Positions 25,351-35,782 are shown, counted from the first letter of the stretch. The stretch is DNA of 64,000 bases from Lederbergia citrea (GCF_018343525.1 NZ_JAGYPH010000002.1:806001-870000), one strand, 5' to 3'. The notes: generated by a model from the letters alone, not told the origin. Made by a program: numbers and translations.

Positions 25351-25980
25351 ATGAAAAGAACTTTTATTATTTCACTTATTATCGCAATACCACTGATGAT
25401 CTTATTATCAAAGTTAAATATTCCTATGCCAGCTGTATTGGGGATCAGCTTTATTTGCATTTTTTTTCTCATAATTACTCCACAGCTTTATTTTATGTAT
25501 TTCTCAAATAATGTGGAAAATATTGAGCGTTTTATGAAGCGCAATCTAAATCAACCGCTCATTGCCTTATATTATGCGATGGCAAATAAAAATGATGAAC
25601 TCATAGATAAAACAATGGAGAAAATATTGAAGAAATATCGAAAAGCGAATCATCAAGCCATTTTTAAGACGATTTTTGCTCTTTATTATGGCGATGTTCA
25701 GGAAATGAAAAAATTCTTACACGAGATCAAGCCTATTCAGTATCAATATTATTATAAGGCAATCGTTTCGATTAACGAGGGCTATATAAAAGAAGCAGAA
25801 GAATATATTGAAAAAACTAAAATTGAATGGATGAAGTCAGCGCTTAAGGCCGAACTTTATCTAAAAAGCGGAATGCTAGATGAAGCTGAAAATTTTTCGC
25901 AGAAGGCAGTGAGCCAAGCGAAGGGATTGCAAAAATATATACTTGCTAAAAATTATGAGCAGGAATTTTCTGTGAAATAA
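25351..25980 (+). CDS. Membrane protein with a TPR-like tail
   Basis: 209 residues. Two hydrophobic segments (about 4-22 and 27-50) are followed by a soluble helical region. Its last part (YYKAIVSINEGYIKEAEEYIEKTK and LYLKSGMLDEAENFSQKAV) looks like tetratricopeptide repeats. The start at 25351 has GAGAGG upstream; an earlier in-frame start at 25318 lacks a site. It lies just before the flagellar flaG operon but has no clear link to it. The function is unknown. Confidence 0.6.
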   Translation: MKRTFIISLIIAIPLMILLSKLNIPMPAVLGISFICIFFLIITPQLYFMYFSNNVENIERFMKRNLNQPLIALYYAMANKNDELIDKTMEKILKKYRKANHQAIFKTIFALYYGDVQEMKKFLHEIKPIQYQYYYKAIVSINEGYIKEAEEYIEKTKIEWMKSALKAELYLKSGMLDEAENFSQKAVSQAKGLQKYILAKNYEQEFSVK

Positions 25981-26004
25981 CGGATGTCATCCTCATTATA
26001 CTGT

Positions 26005-26031
26005 TAAACAATTGGAAATGGTTGCCGATAT
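26005..26031 (+). promoter_or_regulatory. Sigma-D promoter of the flaG-fliD-fliS-fliT operon
   Basis: TAAA at 26005, 15 bases, then GCCGATAT at 26024-26031: a perfect match to the Bacillus sigma-D consensus. It lies about 45 bases upstream of the flaG start. Confidence 0.93.
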
Positions 26032-26076
26032 TAGGATTAAGCATATACATACTTTTGGGCGAAGGGGAGAAAGAGT

Positions 26077-26439
26077 ATGGTTAGTCAGGTTGGTGGAAGC
26101 TTTTCTACTGCTTCCGTAATGATAGGAACGACTGCAGGGAACATAGAGGGAAATAGTATCCCAAACATGCAAGGTCAGGAAGAAAAAAAACAAGTAATCA
26201 CTCAAGCTTATCCAAAAGAACAAGTTGAAAAAATTGTCAGTAGTATGAATGACTTTTTAAAAGCATCTCCGAACACCAATTTGAAATTTGAATTTCATGA
26301 CAAGTTGAATGAATATTACGTCACGATTATAGATGAAGTAACGAAAGAAATTGTGAGAGAGATCCCACCGAAAAAGATGTTGGACATGTTTGCGGCGATG
26401 ACTGAATTTCTCGGCTTAATGGTGGATAAAAAGATTTAA
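26077..26439 (+). CDS. flaG: FlaG protein
   Basis: 120 residues. After a variable N terminus, the FlaG domain is seen at about 46-118: VEKIVSSMNDFLKASPNTNLKFEFHDKLNEYYVTIIDEVTKEIVREIPPKKMLDMFA. FlaG influences filament length and lies directly before fliD in many flagellar operons. The ribosome site is GGGGAG. A perfect sigma-D promoter precedes it. Confidence 0.95.
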   Translation: MVSQVGGSFSTASVMIGTTAGNIEGNSIPNMQGQEEKKQVITQAYPKEQVEKIVSSMNDFLKASPNTNLKFEFHDKLNEYYVTIIDEVTKEIVREIPPKKMLDMFAAMTEFLGLMVDKKI

Positions 26440-26461
26440 AGTGGTAAAGGAGTGAGAAACG

Positions 26462-28546
26462 ATGAGAATAGCCGGTTTGGCAAGCGGCATGGATATTGAT
26501 TCGATAGTGAAAAATTTGATGATGGCTGAACGCATGCCATTAGAAAAACTCAAGCAAAAAAAGCAAATACTCGAATGGCAGCGCGATGATTTTCGTGCAT
26601 TGAATACGCAATTGCTCACTTTTCGCGATAAACTTGCACAATTAAAATTGACACCAAATTATCGGGCAAGAACTGTAGTTTCTTCTAATGATGCGAGAGT
26701 ATCAGCAACCGTAACGAGCGGGGCTTCACAGGCTTCGTATTCAATTTCGGAAGTGACACAGTTAGCGAGCGCGGCCGTGCGGAAGAATGCTGGTAAAATC
26801 TCAAAGATTGGGTCAGATAAAATTGATCCAAATACAAGCCTTTTTAACCAAAAAGGAGCTTTTGACGGAACCATCAAACCAAATCAAACTTGGGACGAAG
26901 CTTGGGGAGAAACTTGGCAGCAGGGTGTTGTTGAAACTAAGACGTTTAATTATAAAAAAGGGGATCCAGCCATTAAACTTGATCTTTCGACAGGGGCTTT
27001 GAAAGATGGAGTAAATCCGACTATTAAAGTGAACGGACAAACAATTAAGGTAGTCACCGGTACCCCGAATTCGGGCGAAGTATCAATTGAAGTTGATGGC
27101 ACGCTTAAATTTGGAACTGAATTGACCAAAGATAGTGTTGTCAAAGTGGATTATATCCTTGCAAATAAAACACAATCGATTACGACTGAGAAAGATGTTC
27201 CACTGAAATCGTGGAATCTTGGAAAAGGATCTATTGCTGACTTGAAGGTTACAATTGGTGGAACAGTATACGAGATGGATAGTGAATCTGATAATTTGAT
27301 AGGTGTTAATGGCGAACCTAGTATCGGTAAAGTAGATACAACTACGGGAATCATCACTTTTAATGGAGATGGAATTCCAGGAGAGACGACTGTCGATGTC
27401 AATTTCCAACAAAATTACTCTTCCTTTGGCATCACTACACATACATCAAAAGGAGTAATAGAGGAACAATTTTTTATTACTGGCAATGACTCGTTAAATA
27501 GCGTCATCCGTAAAGTAAATGAATCTAATGCGGGCGTCACGATGTTTTATGATTCATTCTCCGACCAAATGACTCTTACTAGAAAAGAAACTGGTGATTT
27601 TAACAAGGATAGTGGGACAGCCGATGCACCACTTCGAAATGGGGAGATTCAGGTTTCAGGCAACTTTATGACGAGCATTTTAAAATTTGATAATGATATT
27701 AAATATGAAACTGGTGGTCAAAACGCCAAATTTACCATCAATGGCCTCGTTACGGAACGTAATTCCAATACATTTGACATGAACGGGGTTACTTTTACAT
27801 TGAAACAAGTGTTTAAGGATATACCTGGTGAATCCGAACCTGTTTCGATTTCCATTGGAAACGACACAAATCAAGTCTTTCAAAATATAAAAAACTTCGT
27901 TGACCAATACAATGAATTAATTGCAGAAATTGGTAAAAAGCTCAATGAAGAGCGCCATCGGAGTTATAAGCCACTTACGGATGACGAACGTGAGGAGCTA
28001 TCAGAAAAGCAGCAAGAAAAATGGGAAGAAATGGCGAGAAGCGGTCTTTTAAAGGGAGATCCGATATTATCTAGCGTACTATCAGCCATGCGTTTTGATA
28101 TGTCCAGCACTGTTGAAACAAATGGTCTTTTTAAGCAGCTGGCCAGCATAGGTATTAAAACAACCGCCAATTATATGGAAGGTGGGAAGCTGGAAATAGA
28201 TGAAACGAAGTTAAAAGCAGCGCTTGAACAGGATCCGGAAGCGGTAGAAAATTTATTCCGTGGAAGTGGCACTGGAAGTGACCGGGGGATTATCCACAAG
28301 CTGTACGATACGGTTGATGCTTCTATGAAGAAGCTTCAGGAAAAGGCTGGTAGGGCTACGTCGACGAATCAGCAATTTGCACTTGGACGTGAGTTATTAA
28401 GTGTAGGCAAAGGGATAGACCGCTTTGAAGACAAAATGAAAATAGTGGAAAATCGCTACTGGCGCCAGTTTACGGCAATGGAAAAAGCTATCCAGCGAGC
28501 AAACGAACAGTCGATGTTCTTAATGCAACAATTTAGCAATTTTTAA
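26462..28546 (+). CDS. fliD: FliD filament cap protein, enlarged
   Basis: 694 residues against roughly 500 in Bacillus subtilis. The N-terminal helix (MRIAGLASGMDIDSIVKNLM, KLKQKKQILEWQRDDFRALN) and the C-terminal coiled coil (FEDKMKIVENRYWRQFTAMEKAIQRANEQ) are conserved. The extra sequence is a beta-rich insertion of roughly 200 residues (about 115-325) in the outward-facing D2/D3 part, including a TWDEAWGETWQQG segment. FliD caps the growing filament and folds exported flagellins. The enlarged cap may fit the unusual subunits made here. Confidence 0.95.
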   Translation: MRIAGLASGMDIDSIVKNLMMAERMPLEKLKQKKQILEWQRDDFRALNTQLLTFRDKLAQLKLTPNYRARTVVSSNDARVSATVTSGASQASYSISEVTQLASAAVRKNAGKISKIGSDKIDPNTSLFNQKGAFDGTIKPNQTWDEAWGETWQQGVVETKTFNYKKGDPAIKLDLSTGALKDGVNPTIKVNGQTIKVVTGTPNSGEVSIEVDGTLKFGTELTKDSVVKVDYILANKTQSITTEKDVPLKSWNLGKGSIADLKVTIGGTVYEMDSESDNLIGVNGEPSIGKVDTTTGIITFNGDGIPGETTVDVNFQQNYSSFGITTHTSKGVIEEQFFITGNDSLNSVIRKVNESNAGVTMFYDSFSDQMTLTRKETGDFNKDSGTADAPLRNGEIQVSGNFMTSILKFDNDIKYETGGQNAKFTINGLVTERNSNTFDMNGVTFTLKQVFKDIPGESEPVSISIGNDTNQVFQNIKNFVDQYNELIAEIGKKLNEERHRSYKPLTDDEREELSEKQQEKWEEMARSGLLKGDPILSSVLSAMRFDMSSTVETNGLFKQLASIGIKTTANYMEGGKLEIDETKLKAALEQDPEAVENLFRGSGTGSDRGIIHKLYDTVDASMKKLQEKAGRATSTNQQFALGRELLSVGKGIDRFEDKMKIVENRYWRQFTAMEKAIQRANEQSMFLMQQFSNF

Positions 28547-28605
28547 TTCACATAGCTTATGCCCTTGGAACTAAACCTTGAGTTTTTAAAAATGGAGTGA
28601 AAAAA

Positions 28606-29010
28606 ATGGCAAGTTCAAATCCATATCAAGCATATCGGACAAATGCTGTGACTACGGCATCTCCAGGTGAGTTGACACTAATGCTTTATAATGGCTGTTT
28701 AAAGTTTATCAATCTAGCAAAAAATGCAATTGAAACTAAGAATATAGAAGCGAAAAATACGAATATCCAAAAAGCCCAAAACATCGTTTCCGAATTGATG
28801 GTGACACTAAATATGGATATGGAAATTTCCAAAAATATGATGACTTTATATGATTACGCGAATCGACGATTGATCGAAGCGAATATTCGCGGGGACATCA
28901 CCATTCTTGAAGAAGTAGAAGAGCTGATAACTGAATTTCGTGATACGTGGAAGCAAGCGATCCAAATGAATCGGCAGCTGCAACATGCAGCTGGAAACGG
29001 CGGGGCTTAA
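28606..29010 (+). CDS. fliS: FliS flagellin chaperone (canonical)
   Basis: 134 residues starting MASSNPYQAYRTNAVTTASPGELTLMLYNGCLKFI, the classic FliS opening. It keeps flagellin soluble and targeted to export. ATG 28606 has GGAG eight bases upstream; an earlier GTG at 28597 is too close. The stop overlaps the fliT start by one base, so the two are coupled. Confidence 0.96.
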   Translation: MASSNPYQAYRTNAVTTASPGELTLMLYNGCLKFINLAKNAIETKNIEAKNTNIQKAQNIVSELMVTLNMDMEISKNMMTLYDYANRRLIEANIRGDITILEEVEELITEFRDTWKQAIQMNRQLQHAAGNGGA

Positions 29011-29360
29011 TGAGTGCAGTTGAAAAATGCATTCAAGTAACCGAAAGTTTGCTTGAACTGGCAAGAATTTCCCATAAAAATGATCGTGATGAAACCATTG
29101 AAAAAATAAATGATTTGTTGAATCAGCGGGAAACTTTGCTTCCGTTAATAAAAGGTCCATTTTCAACTGAAGAGAAGTCAGCGGGTAAAAGGCTCATTCA
29201 ATTAAACGAGGAATTGAATCTTCATCTCGGAAAAATGCGTATGCATATTCAAAGAGATATCAATGAGCTTGAACATAAAAAGACAACAGCGGAAAGATAT
29301 TCAAATCCGTATGCAGCAGCTGAGCAACTTGATGGTATGTTTTACGATAAGCGGAAATGA
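29010..29360 (+). CDS. fliT: FliT-like export chaperone
   Basis: 116 residues, entirely helical: SAVEKCIQVTESLLELARIS then ETIEKINDLLNQRETLLPLI, as in FliT/YvyC-region chaperones. FliT is the FliD chaperone; its position directly after fliS (TAATG overlap) supports the call. A longer frame upstream runs inside fliS in another phase and is not real. Confidence 0.85.
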   Translation: MSAVEKCIQVTESLLELARISHKNDRDETIEKINDLLNQRETLLPLIKGPFSTEEKSAGKRLIQLNEELNLHLGKMRMHIQRDINELEHKKTTAERYSNPYAAAEQLDGMFYDKRK

Positions 29361-29430
29361 TTGTATAGAAGGCTTGAACGTCCTGTTTGCAAAATCTTCA
29401 TCAATTCGACAAAAAATTTATCATGATTAG

Positions 29431-29462
29431 GCAGGATTCCTACGTGGTATGTAGAAGTATAT
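29431..29462 (+). promoter_or_regulatory. Possible sigma-H-like promoter of hpf
   Basis: GCAGGATTC followed after 11-12 bases by TAGAAGTA partly fits the sigma-H pattern RNAGGAWWT and RNGAATWW. hpf is sigma-H and sigma-B controlled in Bacillus subtilis. The match is incomplete and the call tentative. Confidence 0.3.
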
Positions 29463-29494
29463 ATACATAGCCTTTATTATAAGGAGGAGTTAAT

Positions 29495-30052
29495 ATGCTA
29501 AATTACCAAATCCGTGGAGAAAATATCGAGGTTACAGAGGCCATTCGTGACCATGTCGAGAAAAAAGTGGATAAACTAGAGCGTTATTTTAATGAAACTC
29601 CTGAAGCGAATGTTCACGTAAACCTGAAAGTAAATCCTAATAAAAAAGCAAAAGTTGAAATAACCATCCCTCTTCCTCAGCTTGTGTTAAGGGCTGAAGA
29701 AGAGAATGATGATATGTACGCAGCAGTTGATTTGATTGTCGATAAGCTGGAACGACAAATTAGAAAACATAAAACAAAAGTAAACCGTAAGTTCCGTGAA
29801 CAAGGTAGCGCAAAAGAGTTTTTCAATACGAGTACGAATGGGGTCGCAGCTGCAGTTGAAGAAGACGATGATGAATTAAACATTGTTCGTACAAAACGAT
29901 TTGATTTGAAACCGATGGACAGCGAAGAAGCGGTTCTCCAAATGAATATGCTAGGACATAGCTTCTTTATCTATACAGATGCCGAAACAGATGGCACACA
30001 CATCGTCTATCGCAGAAGAGACGGTAAATACGGATTAATTGAGACAAACTAA
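29495..30052 (+). CDS. hpf: Ribosome hibernation promoting factor, long form
   Basis: 185 residues: the N-terminal YfiA/HPF domain (about 1-100, MLNYQIRGENIEVTEAIRDHVEKKV) and the C-terminal dimerisation domain (about 128-183, IVRTKRFDLKPMDSEEAVLQMNMLGHSFFIYTDAET). Long HPF forms 100S ribosome dimers in stationary phase and resting cells. It has a strong AAGGAGG site. The order fliT-hpf-secA is the conserved one, here interrupted by the ggt/chrA insert. Confidence 0.97.
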   Translation: MLNYQIRGENIEVTEAIRDHVEKKVDKLERYFNETPEANVHVNLKVNPNKKAKVEITIPLPQLVLRAEEENDDMYAAVDLIVDKLERQIRKHKTKVNRKFREQGSAKEFFNTSTNGVAAAVEEDDDELNIVRTKRFDLKPMDSEEAVLQMNMLGHSFFIYTDAETDGTHIVYRRRDGKYGLIETN

Positions 30053-30066
30053 TTTTAAAGAAGATG

Positions 30067-30097
30067 CACGCAGCTTACATGGCTGCGTGTTTTTTTA
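30067..30097 (+). terminator. Terminator after hpf
   Basis: CACGCAGC pairs with GCTGCGTG around a 7-base loop, followed by TTTTTTT. Confidence 0.92.
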
Positions 30098-30217
30098 TAA
30101 TGGTAGAAAAAATGACAATATTTAAAGAATGTATAGATATAAGTGATCTCCTCATTTAAAATCATTAAGTAAGCGCCTACATATGAAAGTATATTTATTA
30201 AGAGGGGATTAAAAAAT

Positions 30218-31828
30218 ATGAAAACAGATCATCTTTATTATCCATACGCCTCCCAACGTATGACGGTCCATGCCCAGAAGGGAATGGTCTCTACTACTCA
30301 ACCGTTAGCGGCACAAGCGGGCTTGCGCATTATGCAAAAAGGTGGAAATGCCATTGATGCAGCAATTGCCGCTTCTGCATGTTTAACGGTTGTTGAACCG
30401 AATTCTACCAGTATCGGTGGAGATTCCTTTGCATTAGTTTGGGTAAAAGGGGAATTGCATGGATTAAATGCAAGCGGGCCAGCACCACAAAGTATTTCAA
30501 TAGATAAGGTGAAAGAGTTGGGACATGATCATATGCCGTCTCAAGGTGTACTTCCGATTACCGTTCCTGGGACACCGGCATCTTGGGCTGCCTTATCAAA
30601 GCGTTTCGGTAAACTTCCATTAACAGAAGTACTACAACCAGCGATTGAATATGCTCGTGACGGCTTTCCAGTATCACCGGAAATCGGCCGGTTTTGGGAT
30701 ATTCGGTATCATGAAAATAAAAACCAGTTTAAAGGCGAAGAATTCAAGGAATGGTTTAATATATATGCACCAAATGGAAGAGCTCCTAAAATAGGTGAGA
30801 TGTGGCGTTCACCAGATCATGCCCGTACTTTACAAGCCATTGCCGAAACAGATGGAGAGTCTTTTTACCGTGGGGAAATTGCTGAAAAGATTGCTGCATG
30901 TGTAGGAAAATATAATGGCTTTTTATCGAAGGAAGATTTAGCGGCTTATCAACCGGAGTGGGTTCAACCAATTAGTGTCAATTATAAAGGATATGATATA
31001 TGGGAGATCCCTCCAAATGGACAAGGAATTGTTGCGTTAATGGCCTTACAAATGTTGAAAGCTTTTGATTTCACTGATAAAGAGGCTGTCGATACATACC
31101 ATAAACAAATTGAAGCGGTAAAATTAGCTTATGTGGATGGATTAAAGTACATTACGGATCCGAAAAATATGAAAGTCACTGAAAAAGAACTGCTGTCTGA
31201 AAAGTATGCTGATCTTAGACGGGAACTTATTACAGATGAAGCAATTCTTCCTGATCCGGGTGAGCCAATCCCAGGTGGTACGGCGTATTTGGCTACAGCT
31301 GATCAAGAGGGTAACATGGTTTCCTTTATCCAAAGCCATGCTGGAGACTTTGGTTCAGGTGTTGTTGTTCCAGGTACGGGCGTCTGTTTACTTAATAGAG
31401 GAAGTGGTTTTTCTTTGGACCCGGATCATCATAATGCATTAGCAGGAGGAAAGAAAACATTACATACAATCATTCCCGGTTTTATCACAAAAGATAATGA
31501 AGCAGTTGGTCCTTTTGGTGTCATGTGTGGAATGATTCAACCACAAGCACATGTGCAAGTTGTAATGAATATGGTTGATTTCATGTTGAATCCCCAAGCG
31601 ACCTTGGATGCACCGAGGTGGAGATGGATAAAAGAAAAATTAATCGAAGTAGAACCGCAATTTCCTGATCATATTGCGAAAGCTTTGGTGAGAAAAGGAC
31701 ATATCGTGCAAAGAGCGGTGGAATCCGGAATGTTTGGTAGAGGACAAATTATTGTTCGAGATCCCAAAACAGGAATCCTTTCTGGTGGAACAGAACCAAG
31801 AGCGGACGGTAGTATTGCAGTATGGTAG
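30218..31828 (+). CDS. Gamma-glutamyltransferase family protein (YwrD-like)
   Basis: 536 residues, full-length GGT fold with the autocleavage and catalytic threonine in PGGTAYLATADQEGNMVSF; conserved glycine motifs GGNAIDAAIAASACLTVVEPNSTSIGGD and RWRWIKEK are also present. No signal peptide is seen, unlike secreted Ggt. It resembles YwrD, which in Bacillus subtilis lies in the same neighbourhood as the chromate-transport genes ywrA and ywrB; here two such genes follow directly. The triad probably moved as a unit and breaks the usual hpf-secA order. Confidence 0.9.
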   Translation: MKTDHLYYPYASQRMTVHAQKGMVSTTQPLAAQAGLRIMQKGGNAIDAAIAASACLTVVEPNSTSIGGDSFALVWVKGELHGLNASGPAPQSISIDKVKELGHDHMPSQGVLPITVPGTPASWAALSKRFGKLPLTEVLQPAIEYARDGFPVSPEIGRFWDIRYHENKNQFKGEEFKEWFNIYAPNGRAPKIGEMWRSPDHARTLQAIAETDGESFYRGEIAEKIAACVGKYNGFLSKEDLAAYQPEWVQPISVNYKGYDIWEIPPNGQGIVALMALQMLKAFDFTDKEAVDTYHKQIEAVKLAYVDGLKYITDPKNMKVTEKELLSEKYADLRRELITDEAILPDPGEPIPGGTAYLATADQEGNMVSFIQSHAGDFGSGVVVPGTGVCLLNRGSGFSLDPDHHNALAGGKKTLHTIIPGFITKDNEAVGPFGVMCGMIQPQAHVQVVMNMVDFMLNPQATLDAPRWRWIKEKLIEVEPQFPDHIAKALVRKGHIVQRAVESGMFGRGQIIVRDPKTGILSGGTEPRADGSIAVW

Positions 31829-31871
31829 GATAATAATAACAAGGACATTTTGAAAAAGGCAGTTGAAATCA

Positions 31872-32438
31872 ATGAAACAAAAAGATATTTTCATCGCTTT
31901 TTTCCGTTCGGGAATGCTCGGATTTGGCGGCGGACCGTCAGCGATTCCTCTTGTACACAGGGAAGTGGTGCAAACCTTTAAATGGATGAATGATGAAGAA
32001 TTTGCCGACGTACTTGCACTCGCAAATGCTCTTCCAGGACCAATTAATACGAAAATGGCGGGATATGTAGGCTGGCGTGTTGGCGGCTTCTGGGGAATGC
32101 TCAATGCGTTGTTTGCAACTGCGATTCCGACCGTTGTACTAATGATTTTATTTCTTACGCTTCTCGCAGCCCATAAGGATAAACCATGGGTGGCTGGCAT
32201 GTCACAAGCCGTGATGCCTGTTGCCGGTGTATTGCTTGGTGTTTTAACATGGGATTTTATCGTAAAATCGAGGAAATCACTCGGGTGGATATGGACCATT
32301 TTCCTAGTAGTGTCGAGCGTGATCGTTCTCCAGCTGCTGGGCATCCATCCCGGTATTTTGATCGCGGCTCTCCTTGGAGCTGCACTGCTTTCAGGCCATA
32401 ATATGAGGAAAAAGCAAGAGAAAGGAGCTCAATCATGA
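31872..32438 (+). CDS. Chromate transporter, half-size subunit 1 (YwrB/ChrA type)
   Basis: 188 residues, half of the ChrA fold with about six membrane segments. The signature FIAFFRSGMLGFGGGPSAIPLVHREVV and LALANALPGPINTKMAGYVGW are conserved. Half-size ChrA proteins act in pairs, and the partner follows with an ATGA overlap. It may export chromate or another oxyanion. Both a TTG at 31863 and this ATG are poorly spaced from the AAAGG upstream; I chose the ATG. Confidence 0.88.
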   Translation: MKQKDIFIAFFRSGMLGFGGGPSAIPLVHREVVQTFKWMNDEEFADVLALANALPGPINTKMAGYVGWRVGGFWGMLNALFATAIPTVVLMILFLTLLAAHKDKPWVAGMSQAVMPVAGVLLGVLTWDFIVKSRKSLGWIWTIFLVVSSVIVLQLLGIHPGILIAALLGAALLSGHNMRKKQEKGAQS

Positions 32439-32968
32439 TTTACTGGCAAATTTTTCTTGCATTTTTCATTCCGGGTATACTTGGATATGGGGGAGGGCCA
32501 TCCTCTATCCCGCTTATTGAAAATGAAGTCGTGGACACATATGGCTGGCTGACGGTTCATCAATTTAGTGAAATGCTGGCACTAGGGAATGCTCTTCCAG
32601 GCCCAATTGCAACAAAAATGGCCGGATATATCGGTTATGAGCAGGCAGGGATTCCCGGGGCACTTGTCGCCTTGTTTGCGACCATCGCCCCTTCCATGAT
32701 ATTGATGATAGCTTTACTCGGCCTTTTACTTAAATATAAACATTCGCCTCAAGTGAAAAAAATGACTCAGCTCGTAAGACCAGCGATTGCAGTTTTACTT
32801 GGCATCATGACCGTCAATTTTTTTGTCAATTCCATCTCTATGGAAGGTGCGGGCTATTTCCATACGATTGTGATCGGTGTTGCAAGCTTATTATTGCTTC
32901 AAAAGTGGAAAATTCATCCTGCTTACGTCATTGGTGGTGCACTTTTATATGGGGCAGTCTTTTTATAG
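32435..32968 (+). CDS. Chromate transporter, half-size subunit 2 (YwrA/ChrA type)
   Basis: 177 residues. FLAFFIPGILGYGGGPSSIPLIENEVV and LALGNALPGPIATKMAGYIGY repeat the motifs of subunit 1. It overlaps the preceding gene by four bases, indicating a coupled two-subunit transporter. The last 20 residues include a further membrane segment. It follows a YwrD-like GGT. Confidence 0.88.
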   Translation: MIYWQIFLAFFIPGILGYGGGPSSIPLIENEVVDTYGWLTVHQFSEMLALGNALPGPIATKMAGYIGYEQAGIPGALVALFATIAPSMILMIALLGLLLKYKHSPQVKKMTQLVRPAIAVLLGIMTVNFFVNSISMEGAGYFHTIVIGVASLLLLQKWKIHPAYVIGGALLYGAVFL

Positions 32969-32976
32969 AGTTGCCG

Positions 32977-33005
32977 AGGGGACAGGTTCATGGAACTTGT
33001 CCCCT
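32977..33005. repeat. Palindromic hairpin after the chromate transporter genes
   Basis: AGGGGACAGGTTC pairs with GAACTTGTCCCCT (one G-U) across a 3-base loop. There is no T-run, so it is not a typical terminator. It resembles the common GACAGG-type intergenic palindromes of Bacillaceae and may be related to the dispersed element with core GTGACAGGCACC. Confidence 0.7.
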
Positions 33006-33161
33006 GTTGTCATGAAAAGCCGATAATGTTAAGATTAGATGATAGGGTAGTAGCTTTTAGTAAATATTTATTATAGTTAATGTTTTTGAAATATACTTGC
33101 TGTCTTACTTTTTTTATTCTCATATCTTTTGCCCATTTTATATATAGAGGGAGCGTTATAA

Positions 33162-35675
33162 ATGGTTGCATTTTTAAATAAAATATTTGATCCAAATAAT
33201 CGAGAACTAAAACGCCTGGAAAAAGTGGCGGACAATATAAATAAATTGGCATCAGAAATCGAAAGGATGTCTGATGGCGAACTACGTGGAAAAACAGCTG
33301 AATTTCAAGAAAGATATCAAAATGGCGAATCGCTCGACAGTCTTTTAGTCGAAGCATTTGCAGTCGTGCGTGAAGGTGCACGCCGTGTTCTTGGGTTGTA
33401 CCCATACCCAGTCCAACTAATGGGTGGCGCAGCTTTGCACGAAGGTAATATTGCTGAAATGAAAACCGGGGAAGGGAAAACGCTGACCGCGACAATGCCC
33501 GTTTATTTAAATGCGCTGACGGGAAAAGGCGTCCATGTCGTGACAGTGAACGAATATTTGGCAAGTCGTGATGCGAGCGAAATGGGAGAGCTTTATCAGT
33601 TTCTTGGATTGACTGTTGGCCTCAATTTGAACAGTATGTCAAAGGAAGAAAAGCAAGAAGCATATGCAGCTGACATCACTTACGGAACGAATAACGAATT
33701 TGGTTTTGATTACCTCCGTGACAATATGGTGCTTTATGCGGAGCAAAGGGTTCAGCGCCCGCTTCATTTTGCAGTAATTGATGAAGTTGACTCAATCTTA
33801 ATCGATGAAGCCCGTACACCTTTGATTATTTCAGGACAAGCGCAAAAATCTACTCAGCTTTATTTGCAAGCTAATCATTTCGTCAATATGTTAAAGAAAG
33901 ATGAAGATTATACGTATGATGAAAAAACGAAAGGTGTTCAGCTGACAGAAGAAGGAATTAATAAGGCTGAGCGTGCTTTTAAAATAGATAATTTATTCGA
34001 CATTTCTCATGTGACATTAAATCACCATATTAACCAAGCATTGAAGGCACATGCCAGCATGCATTTGGATGTTGATTATGTTGTCCAAGAAGGCGAAATT
34101 ATTATCGTTGACCAATTTACCGGACGTCTCATGAAAGGACGTCGCTTCAGCGATGGGCTCCACCAAGCCATTGAAGCTAAAGAAGGCGTCGAGATTCAAA
34201 ATGAATCGATGACGATGGCGACGATTACTTTCCAGAACTATTTCAGAATGTATGAAAAACTTTCAGGTATGACAGGAACTGCTAAAACGGAAGAAGAAGA
34301 ATTCCGTAACATATACAATATGAGGGTCATTGCGATTCCCACGAATAAAGAAATTGTCAGGGATGATAGAGCGGACTTGATTTACGCATCGATGGAAGGA
34401 AAATTCAATGCAGTGGTCGAAGATATTGCCGAGCGTCACAGAAATGGCCAGCCAGTTCTTGTTGGTACGGTTGCGATTGAAACGTCCGAATTAATTTCAT
34501 CGCTGTTAACTAAAAAAGGCGTTAAACATAATGTCTTGAATGCGAAAAATCATGGACGAGAAGCCGAGATTATTTTGGAAGCTGGCCAGCCAGGCTCTGT
34601 TACGATTGCTACTAACATGGCAGGACGCGGTACAGATATTAAACTCGGTGATGGTGTAAAAGAACTAGGCGGACTTGCGGTGATCGGGACGGAGCGCCAT
34701 GAATCACGCCGAATTGATAACCAGCTAAGAGGGCGGTCAGGTCGTCAAGGTGATCCAGGGATTACCCAATTTTATCTTTCCATGGAAGATGAGCTTATGC
34801 GCCGTTTCGGCTCTGATAATATGAAATCGATGATGCAAAGGCTTGGTATGGACGATTCTCAGCCAATTCAAAGCAAAATGGTGTCCAAAGCGGTAGAATC
34901 TGCGCAAAAACGCGTAGAGGGCAATAACTTTGATGCGAGGAAACAGTTGCTTAGTTATGACGATGTTCTTCGTCAACAACGCGAAATTATTTATCAGCAG
35001 CGAAATGATGTCATGGAATCCGAAAACCTGCGCAGCATCGTAGAAAATATGATTAAAGCTGTAATAGACCGGGCAGTTGCAGCACATACTCCGGCAAATG
35101 AGGAAGAAGAGCAATGGAATTTACAAGGGATTATTGATTATGTAAATGCTAATTTGCTTCCTGAAGGAGATCTTACTGTTGCTGATTTGCAGCGTAGAGA
35201 TCCGGAAGAAATGGTTAACTTGATTTTTGAAAAAGTACTCATTCGTTATGACGAAAAAGAAGAATTACTTACACCTGAGCAAATGCGTGAGTTTGAAAAA
35301 GTCATTTTACTAAGATCTGTTGATACGAAATGGATTGACCATATCGATGCGATGGAACAGCTTCGTCAAGGTATTCATTTGCGTGCATACGGGCAAATTG
35401 ATCCTTTACGTGAGTATCAAAGTGAAGGGTTTGCCATGTTTGAAAGCATGGTAACCGCAATTGAAGAAGATGCAGCTAAATATGTAATGAAAGCTGAAAT
35501 TCGTAATAATCTAGAACGTGAAGAAGTAGCGAAAGGCCAGGCTGTCAACCCGAAAGAGGAAGGCGGCGAGGTCAAACGGAAACCGGTACGTAAAGAAGAA
35601 AGTGTCGGACGTAACGCCCCGTGTCCATGTGGCAGCGGGAAAAAATATAAAAACTGTCACGGACGATTAGTTTAA
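33162..35675 (+). CDS. secA: SecA preprotein translocase ATPase
   Basis: 837 residues, the usual Bacillus length. The Walker A motif lies in [12 protein letters not shown], the DEAD-like motif in [21 protein letters not shown], and the helicase motif [13 protein letters not shown] is intact. The tail has the SEC-C zinc motif [17 protein letters not shown]. It drives Sec export, including flagellar, lipoprotein and surface proteins. The ribosome site is AGAGGGAG. Immediately followed by prfB, as in Bacillus subtilis. Confidence 0.98.
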   Translation: MVAFLNKIFDPNNRELKRLEKVADNINKLASEIERMSDGELRGKTAEFQERYQNGESLDSLLVEAFAVVREGARRVLGLYPYPVQLMGGAALHEGNIAEMKTGEGKTLTATMPVYLNALTGKGVHVVTVNEYLASRDASEMGELYQFLGLTVGLNLNSMSKEEKQEAYAADITYGTNNEFGFDYLRDNMVLYAEQRVQRPLHFAVIDEVDSILIDEARTPLIISGQAQKSTQLYLQANHFVNMLKKDEDYTYDEKTKGVQLTEEGINKAERAFKIDNLFDISHVTLNHHINQALKAHASMHLDVDYVVQEGEIIIVDQFTGRLMKGRRFSDGLHQAIEAKEGVEIQNESMTMATITFQNYFRMYEKLSGMTGTAKTEEEEFRNIYNMRVIAIPTNKEIVRDDRADLIYASMEGKFNAVVEDIAERHRNGQPVLVGTVAIETSELISSLLTKKGVKHNVLNAKNHGREAEIILEAGQPGSVTIATNMAGRGTDIKLGDGVKELGGLAVIGTERHESRRIDNQLRGRSGRQGDPGITQFYLSMEDELMRRFGSDNMKSMMQRLGMDDSQPIQSKMVSKAVESAQKRVEGNNFDARKQLLSYDDVLRQQREIIYQQRNDVMESENLRSIVENMIKAVIDRAVAAHTPANEEEEQWNLQGIIDYVNANLLPEGDLTVADLQRRDPEEMVNLIFEKVLIRYDEKEELLTPEQMREFEKVILLRSVDTKWIDHIDAMEQLRQGIHLRAYGQIDPLREYQSEGFAMFESMVTAIEEDAAKYVMKAEIRNNLEREEVAKGQAVNPKEEGGEVKRKPVRKEESVGRNAPCPCGSGKKYKNCHGRLV

Positions 35676-35782
35676 TAAAGAAAAGCGAAAGCCCCCGTAG
35701 CAATGTACAGACTTTTAAGGATTCTAAGGTTTGCACATCGCTGGGCGCTGGAGCTATACCCAAAATTAGAGGTGGTTTTATC

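Noticed and set aside
32977..33005. Hairpin after the chromate transporter as a terminator
   Set aside because: No T-run on either side; recorded as a palindromic repeat instead.
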